A DNA stretch of 64,000 bases from Methanobrevibacter filiformis (lineage in GTDB: Archaea; Methanobacteriota; Methanobacteria; Methanobacteriales; Methanobacteriaceae). Below the pieces are notes generated by a model. It was not told the origin of the DNA. It searched no databases and saw only the letters and a program-made list of their open reading frames with translations. Each line of letters begins with the position of its first letter. Within the stretch, counting starts at the first letter, position 1. Both the position numbers and the translations under genes were made by a program. The stretch is from assembly GCF_001639265.1 (NCBI RefSeq), contig NZ_LWMT01000203.1:1-64000 (forward strand), read 5' to 3'. Below, in pieces: positions 1 through 9,117 of this stretch.

Positions 1-1
1 A

Positions 2-151
2 CTATGGAGAACTATGAAAAATATACTACATAGAAACCCCATTCCAGATATTGAATACCTAAAAAAGGAAGTGGTTAAATTATACTACGAATTAGTTGAT
101 GAAATATCTTTTGTCGAAAATTGGATAGATGAATATATTGTCAAAAAATAG
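2..151 (+). CDS. C-terminal end of an unknown protein (partial)
   Basis: A reading frame is open from the window edge and ends with TAG at 149-151, giving about 49 residues. It is charged and probably helical near the end, with paired Lys-Lys at the terminus. An ATG at 14 could start a 45-residue peptide, but no Shine-Dalgarno precedes it, so this is more likely the tail of a gene that begins outside the window. It sits upstream of a polysaccharide flippase, so a surface-polysaccharide gene is plausible by context only. I do not recognise the family. Confidence 0.4.
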   Translation, partial: LWRTMKNILHRNPIPDIEYLKKEVVKLYYELVDEISFVENWIDEYIVKK

Positions 152-291
152 GTATCATACTATAATTGTTAATATTAAACATGAACCTATTAATATTAGA
201 TAATACAATATTATTAATAATAGAATATATTTAGTAAGTTATCATATTAGAATAGGATATATATAATTATTAATAATCAATAGATTAAAAC

Positions 292-1746
292 ATGGAATTA
301 TGTGGAAAAATGAGTGAGATACAATCAGTTTTCAAAAATACAAGTTGGTTATCATTAGCACAAGTTACTAATACTGCATTTGCATTTGTTTGGATAATAC
401 TAATAGCTAGATACTTAGGAGTTGGTGATTTTGGAGTATTATCCTTTGCTACGGCATTTGGAGGAATAGTACAAATTTTTACAGATCTGGGGCTAAGTAC
501 CTATATAACACGAGAGCTTTCAAGAAATCCTGAATCAACTAAAAAGATTATAAGTAATTCTATTCCTTTAAAAATTGTTATTTCCACAATTATATTTATA
601 CTAACATTTATAATCTTAAATTTAATCGGTTATGATAAATTAACTATTGAAGTTACATTAATAATTACATTACAAACCATATTTATGAGTATGGGCTATT
701 TATTTAATGGAGTATTCCAAGCCCATGAAAAAATGAAATACCAAGCTATTGGTATACTTATAAACACGATACTAATGTTTGTAGGTTTTTTAGTAGGAAT
801 ATTCTTAGATTTAGGAATAATAAGTATAGCTTTAGTTTACCTTATTGGAAGTATAATAACATTGATTTATTTATATTATAAAACAAGTACAAAAATAGTT
901 TCACCTAAAATTGAGATTAACAAATCATCATGGAACAATTTAATCAAATCATCAATGGCTTTTGGACTTATAACTGTACTTACCACATTATATTTTATGA
1001 TAGATACAATTATGCTTTCTTTCATGAAAGGAGAAGTAGCCGTTGGAACTTATAGTGCAGCCTATAAATTTATCATGGTATTTACAACAGTATATACCGT
1101 TTACACCTATGTAATTTTCCCACTAATGTCAAAATTGCATAAAAACTCAAAAGAACTATTAAAAGTTACTTATGAAAAATCTATCAAATATTTACTTATT
1201 TTAATCCTACCAATAGCTATTTTAGTATCTTTTTATGCAAAAGACCTTGTTTTACTTGTATATGGTCAAGAATATGCTTCATCAGCCATAGTTCTTGTTA
1301 TTTTAATATGGAACATGATATTTTTGTTTGTTAATGGGGCTTCTACATCTCTTTTAAATTCAACAGACAAAGAAATCAAAGTTACTTGGATAAATGGAAT
1401 TGCATGTGCTTTTAATATTATAATAAACTTGTTTTTAATCCATTATTGGAGTTATGTTGGTGCGAGTATAAGTGTTGTACTTACTGGACTTTTATTAACA
1501 ATATTAATGAACCACGAAATAGCTAAGCTATTTAAAATTGACACAAAACTGATTAAAGATATTTTCAAGATAATCATTGGAACCATAATAATAGCCATTA
1601 TTTTACATTTTACACATTTAACAATAATACCTGGAGTTATTGTATCATTAATAATATATTTAATATTTATAATATCTGTTAAAACCATTGATAACACAGA
1701 TATTTACCTTATTAAAGAGATATTAGGTAAAAATTCTAAAGAATAA
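292..1746 (+). CDS. Polysaccharide/lipid-linked oligosaccharide flippase (MOP superfamily, RfbX/Wzx type)
   Basis: This is a 484-residue, almost wholly hydrophobic protein with about 12-14 predicted membrane segments, the usual size of Wzx-type flippases. The N-terminal pattern (SWLSLAQVTNTAFAFVWIIL, then ARYLG..DFG..SFA.AFG) is typical of polysaccharide biosynthesis proteins of the MOP exporter superfamily. These move undecaprenyl- or dolichyl-linked sugars across the membrane, so a role in cell-surface polysaccharide export is likely. The start is uncertain: neither ATG 292 nor ATG 310 (MSEIQSVF) has a strong ribosome-binding site. The substrate cannot be told from sequence. Confidence 0.85.
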   Translation: MELCGKMSEIQSVFKNTSWLSLAQVTNTAFAFVWIILIARYLGVGDFGVLSFATAFGGIVQIFTDLGLSTYITRELSRNPESTKKIISNSIPLKIVISTIIFILTFIILNLIGYDKLTIEVTLIITLQTIFMSMGYLFNGVFQAHEKMKYQAIGILINTILMFVGFLVGIFLDLGIISIALVYLIGSIITLIYLYYKTSTKIVSPKIEINKSSWNNLIKSSMAFGLITVLTTLYFMIDTIMLSFMKGEVAVGTYSAAYKFIMVFTTVYTVYTYVIFPLMSKLHKNSKELLKVTYEKSIKYLLILILPIAILVSFYAKDLVLLVYGQEYASSAIVLVILIWNMIFLFVNGASTSLLNSTDKEIKVTWINGIACAFNIIINLFLIHYWSYVGASISVVLTGLLLTILMNHEIAKLFKIDTKLIKDIFKIIIGTIIIAIILHFTHLTIIPGVIVSLIIYLIFIISVKTIDNTDIYLIKEILGKNSKE

Positions 1747-1961
1747 CTAAAATAGAGCAAATAGAATAACTAAAATAAATAAACAATGAAAATAAAATGA
1801 AAATAAAATGAAAATAAAATAATATATAAAAATAGATAAAAATAGTAAGAATATAAACTTTAAATATAAATTATAAGGTCAACATATAATAGTTAACATA
1901 TAATAAATTTTATATATAATTCTATAAAAGTTAATATAATAAATCTATAAAAATTGATACT

Positions 1962-2519
1962 ATGAAAAAAATAAAAGTTGCATGGGGAATCACTGGAGCT
2001 GGGGAAAAAATTGAAGAAACCTATGAAACCATGTTAAACATTCAAAAAATCTATGATAACATTGATATTAGAATTTATGTTTCCAAAGCAGGAGAACAAG
2101 TTCTAAAATACTATAAATTATTTAAAAATATTAAAAAAGACTTTAACAATGTATGGTTTGAAATAAATTCTAACTCGCCATTTCTAGCTGGAGATGTTCA
2201 GACACATCAATTTGAATTTCTCATTATAGCTCCATGTACATCAAATTCAATGGCAAAAATTGCAAATAGAATTGGTGACACTTTAATTACAAACTCTGTA
2301 ATAATGGGTCAAAAATCGCAAGTTCCCATTTATATAATGCCTGTAGATTTTAAAGAAGGAACTACTGTTACTAAAATACCTAATGGCGATGATCTTATTT
2401 TAGAATTAACAGAAGAAGATGTTGAGTCTGTTATAAAAGTAGGTACGATGAAAAATACTACTGTCTTTGAAAATACTGAAATGATCTATGAAATATTTGA
2501 AAAATACTTTAAAGAATGA
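1962..2519 (+). CDS. afpA: Archaeoflavoprotein / DmrB-like FMN flavoprotein
   Basis: The 185-residue protein has a flavoprotein (Rossmann-like, PF02441-type) fold signature: AWGITGAGEKIEETYETM at the N terminus and LIIAPCTSNSMAKIANRIGD around residues 88-107, the FMN-binding part. Proteins of this kind in methanogens are called archaeoflavoprotein AfpA or dihydromethanopterin reductase (acceptor). They pass electrons from ferredoxin to flavin acceptors. It stands alone, separated from its neighbours by AT-rich spacers, so it is probably monocistronic. The family assignment is good; the electron partner is inferred. Confidence 0.75.
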   Translation: MKKIKVAWGITGAGEKIEETYETMLNIQKIYDNIDIRIYVSKAGEQVLKYYKLFKNIKKDFNNVWFEINSNSPFLAGDVQTHQFEFLIIAPCTSNSMAKIANRIGDTLITNSVIMGQKSQVPIYIMPVDFKEGTTVTKIPNGDDLILELTEEDVESVIKVGTMKNTTVFENTEMIYEIFEKYFKE

Positions 2520-2608
2520 ATAAATATAATTAATAATTAACTGTTTCTAATTATTATTTATTCCATAATTAATTATTATTTCCAATAATTAATAGTAATA
2601 CTTATAAT

Positions 2609-2962
2609 CTATAAACATCCACATGCAGGTGGTTCTTCAGGAACAGTTTCTTTTAATTCTTGCAATGTAACAGACAAAAAAGAGTATTCAAATCCAACAT
2701 TGTCTGTCTGAACTAAAAGAGGAGAAATTCCTTTAAAATAACATGAAATATCTCCAGTTCCACCAATATCAACACAAATCGGTTCTGAATCTTTAAATCC
2801 AGTGAAAAATGACATTATTTTTTCCATTAAATCTTTTGGAGTTCTGAAATTCACTGTTAAAATTCCATTATCTCTTGTTTTAAGACCTATAAATTTCTGA
2901 TCTAATTCTAGTTCTTTTCCATTATCATTTTTAAATAAAACATTATCTCCAATTTCTGACAT
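2609..2962 (-). CDS. Unknown small acidic protein with Cys-Gly-Cys-Leu C terminus
   Basis: A 117-residue soluble protein with no signal peptide or membrane segment. A clear Shine-Dalgarno (GGTGAT) lies 5 nt before the ATG, supporting expression. The sequence looks like an all-beta small domain and ends in a proline-rich tail PEEPPACGCL, where two cysteines two residues apart could bind metal or form a disulfide. I do not recognise the family. No functional partner is suggested by the flanking flavoprotein and regulator genes. Confidence 0.6.
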   Translation of the reverse strand: MSEIGDNVLFKNDNGKELELDQKFIGLKTRDNGILTVNFRTPKDLMEKIMSFFTGFKDSEPICVDIGGTGDISCYFKGISPLLVQTDNVGFEYSFLSVTLQELKETVPEEPPACGCL

Positions 2963-3484
2963 AAAATCACCAATATCTCTAAATTAATCATGATTTAAAA
3001 TCATGTAATAATTAATTCATTAAGCATTAACTATCTTATTTTAATATCTTAACTTTATTAAAATAGTTATATTATTTAAATTAAATATATTAAGTTTATA
3101 ACAAAAGAATACAAATTATACTTAATTCTAAAAATTATTTTGAAAAATATATTTAACAACATAAACTTACTAAAAAAATATAATTTGTATTTGTAATTTA
3201 ATATTAGTATATATTAAATTAATTAATTAGTTATATTTATTAATTAAAATTATTAAAATCAGTTAGTAATTAATAAATATTTAGAATAAATTATTAATAA
3301 GTATTTACCAATATTAAATACAACAATTAATTAATGAGATTTAAAAATTAATATTATGAAATTAAATACTAATAAATTCATTATAATCCCGAATATTATT
3401 ATTAATATTAAATTCTAATTAATAGTATTAATATATTAATATTAATTAATACAAGTAAAACAATTGGTTAAAAAGGTGTTTATC
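2963..3484. other. AT-rich intergenic region with one imperfect palindrome
   Basis: About 520 bases, almost entirely A and T, separate the divergent unknown gene and the first XRE-cupin regulator. The only structure I can point to is the near-palindrome CATGATTTAAAATCATG near 2989-3005, close to the start of the minus-strand gene, which could be an operator. Promoters for both flanking genes must lie here but cannot be picked out confidently at this base composition. Confidence 0.4.
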
Positions 3485-4036
3485 TTGAGAGAAAATGACA
3501 AAGATATTGGATCCAGAGTGAAAGAATTAAGAGAAATTTCAGAAATAAGTACAAAAGAAATAGCTATTGAACTTAATATTGATGAGAAGGAATATATTGC
3601 ATATGAGTTTGGAGAAAAAAATATTCCTGCAAGTATCCTGTATGAAATAGCTCAAAAATTTAATGTTGATATGGGATTACTGCTCACTGGAGAAGAAACA
3701 CGAATGCATATATTCTCAGTAACAAGAAAAGGAGAAGGAGCATCAGTAGAAAGAAGAAGCCAATATGAATACGAAAATTTAGCTGAAAAATTTATTCATA
3801 AAAAAGGAGAGCCCTTCCTTGTAACTGTTGATCCTGATGATGTTGAAAAACCATCTAATAATACACACCCTGGACAAGAATTTAATTACTTACTTGAAGG
3901 TTCATTAAAGATATTTATTAATAATAATGAAATTATTTTGCACAAAGGAGATTCTATCTTTTTTGATTCAAGCTATAAACATTCTATGAAAGCACTTAAT
4001 AATGAAAAAGCTAAATTTTTAGCTATTATACTATGA
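3485..4036 (+). CDS. XRE-family regulator with C-terminal cupin domain (copy A)
   Basis: An N-terminal helix-turn-helix (about residues 7-60, [16 protein letters not shown] then a spacer and [16 protein letters not shown]) is followed by a small-molecule-binding cupin barrel (residues about 115-180, [18 protein letters not shown] and [14 protein letters not shown]). The TTG at 3485 is chosen because AGGTG lies 6 nt upstream and the paralogue at 8399 gives the same nine-residue lead-in to Asp-Ile-Gly. It ends 13 nt before the acyl-CoA synthetase start, so the two form an operon. By inference it senses an acid or acyl-CoA and controls the synthetase. The effector is unknown. Confidence 0.85.
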   Translation: MRENDKDIGSRVKELREISEISTKEIAIELNIDEKEYIAYEFGEKNIPASILYEIAQKFNVDMGLLLTGEETRMHIFSVTRKGEGASVERRSQYEYENLAEKFIHKKGEPFLVTVDPDDVEKPSNNTHPGQEFNYLLEGSLKIFINNNEIILHKGDSIFFDSSYKHSMKALNNEKAKFLAIIL

Positions 4037-4049
4037 TGGAGTGGAACCA

Positions 4050-5714
4050 ATGACATCCCTACTAAAAGAATACGTTAATAGAGTTGAATTCGATTCTTAT
4101 GAAGATTTTAAAGAAAACTTCCAATTTATTATTCCTGAAAACTTTAATTTTGCATATGATGTTGTAGATAAATATGCAAAAGAAGATCCTGATAAAATAG
4201 CACTTATTTGGTGTAATGATCATGAAGAAGAACAAATATTCACTTTTAGAGATATTAAAAAATATAGTGATAAAACAGCTAATTTTTTTAAGAGTTTAGG
4301 AATAAGCAAAGGTGATGTTGTAATGTTAACCTTAAAAAACAGATTTGAGTTTTGGTTTACAATTATTGCATTACATAAAATAGGAGCCATACCAGTTCCA
4401 GCTACTCATATGCTTAAAACAAAAGATATTATTTATAGAATAAAAGAGGCAAATGTTAAAATGATTGTTTCTATTGATGAAGCAAACTTAATCAAGGAGT
4501 ATAATGAGGCAGAAAAAAAATTAGAAAATGAGCTCATAAAAGTTGCTGTCGGATCTGAAACTTCTGAAAACTGGATTAATTACATGGAAAATGTAGAAAA
4601 ACAGAAAGATGAATTTAAAAGATGTGAAAATAGAAATGAAAATAATGATATAATGATAATTTATTTTTCATCTGGAACATCTGGAGAACCTAAAATGGTT
4701 AAACACGATTTTACATACCCATTAGCACATATTATAACTTCAAAATACTGGCATAATGCAGAAGAAGATGGAATACATCATACCTCAGCAGATACTGGAT
4801 GGATGAAAGCAGTTTGGGGAGGATTATATGGACAATGGATTGTTGGAACATCAGTATTCATATATGACTACGACCGTTTTGATGCCCTTAACTTAGTAGG
4901 AAAACTTGAAAAATATGGAGTAAATACTTTCTGTGCTCCCCCTACAATTTATAGATTCCTTATAAAAGAAGACCTTTCAAAATACGATTTCAGTAAGTTA
5001 AATTATATAACCACTGCAGGTGAACCTTTAAATCCTGAAGTTTATAATAAAGCTCAAGAAATATTCGATTTAAAACTAAAAGAAGGGTTTGGTCAAACTG
5101 AAACAGTTATTAGTGTTGCTAATTTCGTATGGATTGAGCCAAAACCAGGATCAATGGGAAAACCTGCACCATGTTTTGATGTTAAGTTACTTGGACAAAA
5201 TAATGAAATTGTTGATGTTGGAAATGAAGGAGAAATTTCAATAGGAACAATTAATATCCCACCAGGATTATTTAAAGGATATCATAAAAATGAGGCTAAA
5301 ACAAATGAAGTATGGTATGATAATTACTATCACAGTGGAGACACTGCATGGATGGATGAAGATGGGTATTTATGGTTTGTTGGAAGAAATGATGACATAA
5401 TTAAAAGTTCTGGATATAGAATTGGACCATTTGAAGTAGAAAGTGCCCTTATCTCTCATCCAAGTGTTTTAGAATGTGCAATAACTGGAGCTCCTGATCA
5501 AGTTAGAGGACAGATTGTTAAAGCAACTATTGTTCTTACAAAGGGTTATGAACCTTCTGATGAACTTAAAAAAGAACTTCAAGATCATGTGAAAAAAGTT
5601 ACAGCTCCTTATAAATATCCTCGTTTGATGGAATTTGTAGATGAGCTTCCAAAAACAATTAGTGGTAAAATTAGACGAGTTCAAATAAGAAATGAGGATA
5701 AACACGAATTTTAA
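4050..5714 (+). CDS. AMP-forming acyl-CoA synthetase (copy A)
   Basis: A 554-residue member of the ANL (acyl-adenylate forming) superfamily. Visible motifs are the P-loop [11 protein letters not shown], the adenylate motif [31 protein letters not shown] with the hinge, [13 protein letters not shown], and the C-terminal catalytic lysine in ISGKIRR. It converts a carboxylic acid, ATP and CoA to acyl-CoA, AMP and PPi. The form resembles archaeal medium/branched-chain acyl-CoA ligases more than canonical acetyl-CoA synthetase (about 650 residues). ATG 4050 is preferred over the GTG at 4041, which lies inside the Shine-Dalgarno GGAGTGG; the second copy starts the same way. Branched-chain substrates are inferred from the nearby vor genes. 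Confidence 0.88.
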   Translation: MTSLLKEYVNRVEFDSYEDFKENFQFIIPENFNFAYDVVDKYAKEDPDKIALIWCNDHEEEQIFTFRDIKKYSDKTANFFKSLGISKGDVVMLTLKNRFEFWFTIIALHKIGAIPVPATHMLKTKDIIYRIKEANVKMIVSIDEANLIKEYNEAEKKLENELIKVAVGSETSENWINYMENVEKQKDEFKRCENRNENNDIMIIYFSSGTSGEPKMVKHDFTYPLAHIITSKYWHNAEEDGIHHTSADTGWMKAVWGGLYGQWIVGTSVFIYDYDRFDALNLVGKLEKYGVNTFCAPPTIYRFLIKEDLSKYDFSKLNYITTAGEPLNPEVYNKAQEIFDLKLKEGFGQTETVISVANFVWIEPKPGSMGKPAPCFDVKLLGQNNEIVDVGNEGEISIGTINIPPGLFKGYHKNEAKTNEVWYDNYYHSGDTAWMDEDGYLWFVGRNDDIIKSSGYRIGPFEVESALISHPSVLECAITGAPDQVRGQIVKATIVLTKGYEPSDELKKELQDHVKKVTAPYKYPRLMEFVDELPKTISGKIRRVQIRNEDKHEF

Positions 5715-5814
5715 TATTTTATTCAATACTTTTATAAGGTTCATATATTAGTAATATTGTTATACTCTTTTCGATTATGTGATTATGTAAAAATTTTGCC
5801 TCCTGAGAAATTTT

Positions 5815-5905
5815 GAAAATTCTATTTGTATTTGTGGAAAAAGAATGACTTCTGCTGGAAAAAACAATGAATTTAAATGTGAAAATGTGGTAATAAATGG
5901 TAATA
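5815..5905 (+). pseudogene. Possible remnant of a TiaS C-terminal zinc ribbon
   Basis: In the frame running through 5827 the bases encode CICGKRMTSAGKNNEFKC, which fits the C-terminal zinc-ribbon pattern (C-x-CG-RM-SAGK-GF-C) of tRNA-Ile2 agmatinylcytidine synthetase TiaS. A one-base deletion near 5883 would be needed to restore the last Cys-Gly pair, and no upstream TiaS domain is present. It appears to be a scrap left by a rearrangement beside the duplicated synthetase cassette. Only a short motif supports this, so the call is tentative. Confidence 0.35.
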
Positions 5906-5943
5906 AATAATATATTAATAATTAATAATTTAGGTTTATTTAT

Positions 5944-6318
5944 ATGGATAAAGATGATTATCGTTCACAAATAGAAGATAAAGTAATAGTTGACTGTTAT
6001 GATGATGAAGAAATTTCTAATGCTTGAGATTGTTATATGACAGAGCGATTATGTGGTTCATTTCCTGCAAAAATAGTCTGTGAAAATCCAAAAATTCCTG
6101 TTGGTGAAGTGGTAACTGTAAAAGATAATTTGCACCAATTTGATGAAATTGGAACTATCTCCTGGAAAAAATCTGATGCTTATACTATAGATTATCTTGA
6201 AGTTCAATGGAATAATGAAGAGTTTGATATTGATATAAATGACTTAGAGGCATTGGATGAAAATGATGATACTTTTGAAGCTATTAAATACTGGAATTAT
6301 TGGATTACAGAGTTTTAA
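5944..6318 (+). pseudogene. CcbP-like calcium-binding protein gene interrupted by one in-frame TGA
   Basis: ATG 5944 (preceded by AGGTTT) opens a frame that reads through one TGA at 6025-6027 and ends at 6318, about 124 residues. The product matches my recollection of the cyanobacterial calcium-binding protein CcbP pattern: VDCYDDEE before the stop, then a segment ending in FPAKIV, an acidic middle, and AIKYWNYWI at the end. CcbP has a tryptophan where the TGA falls, so one TGG-to-TGA change explains the break. The remainder is intact, so the lesion looks recent. Alternatives are readthrough or a base-call error. Translation restarting at ATG 6037 would make a truncated 93-residue protein. 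Confidence 0.6.
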
Positions 6319-6381
6319 AGTATTGGATTTTAAATAATAAATGATTGATTTTAAAAGATTAAAGTATTTTTGAGGAATTTA

Positions 6382-8085
6382 ATGAAAATTAAAGATTTAT
6401 TAAATAAAGTAGGTGGAGAAATATTCTCTAGAGGAGAAGACTATTATGAAAATGATTACATTTCTTTTTTAACATATAATCCTCAAAAACATAGCTATTA
6501 TGGTGAAGTGAAAGGAAGTGGATTTGAAGATTATCAAGTAAGAATTGATCTTGATAAAGAGAATAATGTTGATTTTTACGATTGTAACTGTCCATATGAT
6601 TGGAGTGACACATGTAAGCATTTAATAGCTATTTTTTTAGCTATTGAAGATGGAAATTATGTAGAATCTAGTGAAAAAGATATAGAATCAGTTAAAAATA
6701 TTGAAAAAATGGAAGATGACAAAGAAGATATATCATATCTTCTAAATAATGCTTCAAAAGAAGATTTAATAGAATTTATTACAGAAAAAGGATTTAAATA
6801 TGATGATTTTATAACTGATTTATATAGATTCCTCAAAAAACCAGAGGTCACTGAAGAAATTAAATTTTTAATTGGGGATGTTAAAAGTATCATTAGTGAT
6901 GCTAGCTATTTTAAATTTGATGATGATCCATATTATTATCAAGATGAAACATCTAAATATACAGATGATTTAGAAAAAATCCTTTCTCAAGCAAAAGAGT
7001 CTTTAAACAAAGAGAGATACATGGTTCCTTTTCATGTGTCAATAGAGATTATTAATGGAATTAATAGTTTATATGAATTCTCATTTGAGGGTTATTCAAT
7101 AGATGGTTTACATTATGACTCTTTTGAGATATTAAAAGAATCTTGTGATTTAATTGAAACTTATGGAACGATGGAAGAAAAAGAAAATGCTTTTAAACTT
7201 CTAATTAAAAACTCAGAGAAAGAGTTTATTTCAACTGAAGATAACTATAATTTTATTTATGAAACTTTGAAATTTCTAAATAAATCAAATAAAAATGAAA
7301 TATACGATGCAATAGACGATATTAGTGATAGTAAATATTATTACTCCGAAAACATGATTTTAAAATCAAAGATTATCGAAATTATTGATGGTAAAGAAGA
7401 ATCTGAAAAGTTTAAAATGAATAATGCCCAAATCGATGAATTTGCTATGGAATTAATAGGAAATGCAATTAATAATAAGGATTTTGACTTTGCTGAAAAG
7501 TTAGCTTTAGAAAAAGTGAATAAAAACGAGGGATTGGCGAATCAGGTAAAATGGGAAAAAATTTTGCATAATATTTATAAATCATTTAAAATTATTAATA
7601 AACAAATAGAAATAGCTAATAATCTTCTTAAGAAAGGAAATTCAAAGTATTATTATATTTTAAAGGAATTATATAAAAATTGTGGTTCACTGGAAGAAAA
7701 ACAGGAAGAACTGATTACAAATCTTATTGAAAACTCTAGTTTTAATTACTATGGTCCAATTTTAAAAGAAGAAAAACAATGGGATTTATTATGGCAAGGA
7801 GTCAAAGGTCATCCTGATGCTATTTTTCAATATGGTCCAGAATTAGTAAAAATATATGATGAAGAGGTTTATAAGTTTTATTATCATCATCTGATTAATC
7901 AAGGAGAAATTGCAAATCATAGAAAAGCATATAATCTATTCGTCAAAAATTTGGGAAAATTATATGGTGTAGGTGGAGATAAATACGCAGATAAAGTTTT
8001 TGATTACTTCAGAGAAAATTATAAAATAAGAAGGGCTATGCAAGAAGAATTAAATGTTTTAAATTCAAAAAGAAATAGAAATTAG
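6382..8085 (+). CDS. SWIM zinc-finger protein
   Basis: A 567-residue acidic soluble protein. Near its N terminus it has a SWIM zinc-finger signature, C-x-C-x7-C-x-H, at residues 68-80 (CNCPYDWSDTCKH). SWIM domains bind zinc and are thought to mediate DNA or protein interaction. The rest is rich in Glu, Lys and aromatic residues, probably alpha-helical repeats as in other SWIM proteins of unknown function. ATG 6382 is used because GAGG lies 6 nt before it; the in-frame TTG at 6370 precedes that site. It stands between pseudogenes in a rearranged accessory stretch. The specific function is unknown. Confidence 0.75.
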   Translation: MKIKDLLNKVGGEIFSRGEDYYENDYISFLTYNPQKHSYYGEVKGSGFEDYQVRIDLDKENNVDFYDCNCPYDWSDTCKHLIAIFLAIEDGNYVESSEKDIESVKNIEKMEDDKEDISYLLNNASKEDLIEFITEKGFKYDDFITDLYRFLKKPEVTEEIKFLIGDVKSIISDASYFKFDDDPYYYQDETSKYTDDLEKILSQAKESLNKERYMVPFHVSIEIINGINSLYEFSFEGYSIDGLHYDSFEILKESCDLIETYGTMEEKENAFKLLIKNSEKEFISTEDNYNFIYETLKFLNKSNKNEIYDAIDDISDSKYYYSENMILKSKIIEIIDGKEESEKFKMNNAQIDEFAMELIGNAINNKDFDFAEKLALEKVNKNEGLANQVKWEKILHNIYKSFKIINKQIEIANNLLKKGNSKYYYILKELYKNCGSLEEKQEELITNLIENSSFNYYGPILKEEKQWDLLWQGVKGHPDAIFQYGPELVKIYDEEVYKFYYHHLINQGEIANHRKAYNLFVKNLGKLYGVGGDKYADKVFDYFRENYKIRRAMQEELNVLNSKRNRN

Positions 8086-8099
8086 ATTAGAAGAGTATT

Positions 8100-8357
8100 T
8101 TTTTGGAATGTTTAAAGTGTACAATTACAGGAACTCCAGACTCAACTAGAGGACAAGTAATAAAAGTAACTATTGTTCTTGCAAAAGGCTACACTCCAAG
8201 TGAAGAACTGAAAAAAGAACTACAAAATCATGTGAAGAATGTAACTGCCTCATATAAATATCCAAGAATAATAGAATTCATAACTTAACTTCCAAGAACA
8301 ATCAGTTGAAAAATAAGAAGAGTAGAAATAAGAAACGAAGATAAAAATAACAGTTAA
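8100..8357 (+). pseudogene. Degraded C-terminal fragment of a third acyl-CoA synthetase
   Basis: The frame through 8103 encodes a close copy of the last ~85 residues of both intact synthetases ([44 protein letters not shown]). It contains TAA at 8286-8288 where the intact genes have Glu, and TGA at 8307-8309 where they have the Gly before the catalytic lysine. Nothing upstream resembles the rest of the enzyme. It lies 41 bases before the second regulator, the position an upstream synthetase would occupy in a tandem array of regulator-synthetase cassettes. This implies an ancestral third copy. Confidence 0.85.
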
Positions 8358-8398
8358 AAAAAATAACATTCAAAAATTCATAAATTAGAGGGATTATG

Positions 8399-8953
8399 TT
8401 GAAAGATATTGTGAAAGATATTGGATTTCGAGTAAAAGAGCTTAGAGAAATTTCTGGTTATACGACCTATGAAATAGCTAATAAACTTAAAATTGATGAA
8501 GAAAAATATATTAAATATGAAAATGGAGAAATTGACATTCCTGTTAGTATTCTTTACGAAATAGCTCAAAATTTAAATGTAGATATGGGATTATTTTTGT
8601 CTGGTGAAGAAACCAGAATGCATATATTCCATGTGACAAGAGCAGGAAAAGGCAGATCAATTGAAAAAAGAGAAGGATATGAATGTGAAAGTCTTTCTGA
8701 TAGATTTATTAATAAAAAAGCAGAAACTCTAAAAGTAACAATTGAACCTAATGAAAACGAAAAGCCATTAACAAATACCCACCCTGGACAAGAATTCAAC
8801 TATATTCTTAAAGGATCAGTCAAACTATTCATCCATAAACATGAGATAATCTTAAACGAAGGAGACTCAATATTTTTTGATTCTACATATGAACATTCAA
8901 TGAAATCATTGAATAATAAAAAATCAGTGTTCTTAGCTGTTATTATTAATTAA
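8399..8953 (+). CDS. XRE-family regulator with C-terminal cupin domain (copy B)
   Basis: Paralogue of the regulator at 3485, with the same order: helix-turn-helix ([18 protein letters not shown]), linker carrying [17 protein letters not shown], then cupin ([32 protein letters not shown]). The TTG at 8399 suits the GAGGGAT Shine-Dalgarno (5 nt) better than the ATG at 8396 (2 nt), and gives the same N-terminal length as copy A. A 164-base spacer separates it from its synthetase, compared with 13 bases in copy A, so the two cassettes differ in coupling. The effector is unknown; control of the adjacent synthetase is inferred. Confidence 0.85.
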   Translation: MKDIVKDIGFRVKELREISGYTTYEIANKLKIDEEKYIKYENGEIDIPVSILYEIAQNLNVDMGLFLSGEETRMHIFHVTRAGKGRSIEKREGYECESLSDRFINKKAETLKVTIEPNENEKPLTNTHPGQEFNYILKGSVKLFIHKHEIILNEGDSIFFDSTYEHSMKSLNNKKSVFLAVIIN

Positions 8954-8956
8954 TTT

Positions 8957-9040
8957 AATAAGAAATAATATTAAAAATAATACAAATATTATTAAAAATA
9001 ATACTAAGCAATATTAAAAATAATAATAAGTAATAAAATA
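8957..9040. repeat. Imperfect tandem AT repeat between regulator B and synthetase B
   Basis: Three imperfect units of about 27 bases built on AATATTAAAAATAATA follow one another. They expand the spacer between regulator and synthetase relative to the tight spacing in copy A. Slippage during replication is the simplest explanation. Confidence 0.5.
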
Positions 9041-9117
9041 TTTATTAGAATATTAAATAAAACATACATAGAAATCAGAGTTAATTAAATAAATTTCATG
9101 CCAACGAGGGTACATTA

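Noticed and set aside
6025-6027. TGA as selenocysteine
   Set aside because: The family has Trp here, no SECIS-like hairpin was seen nearby, and Methanobrevibacter is not known to use selenocysteine.
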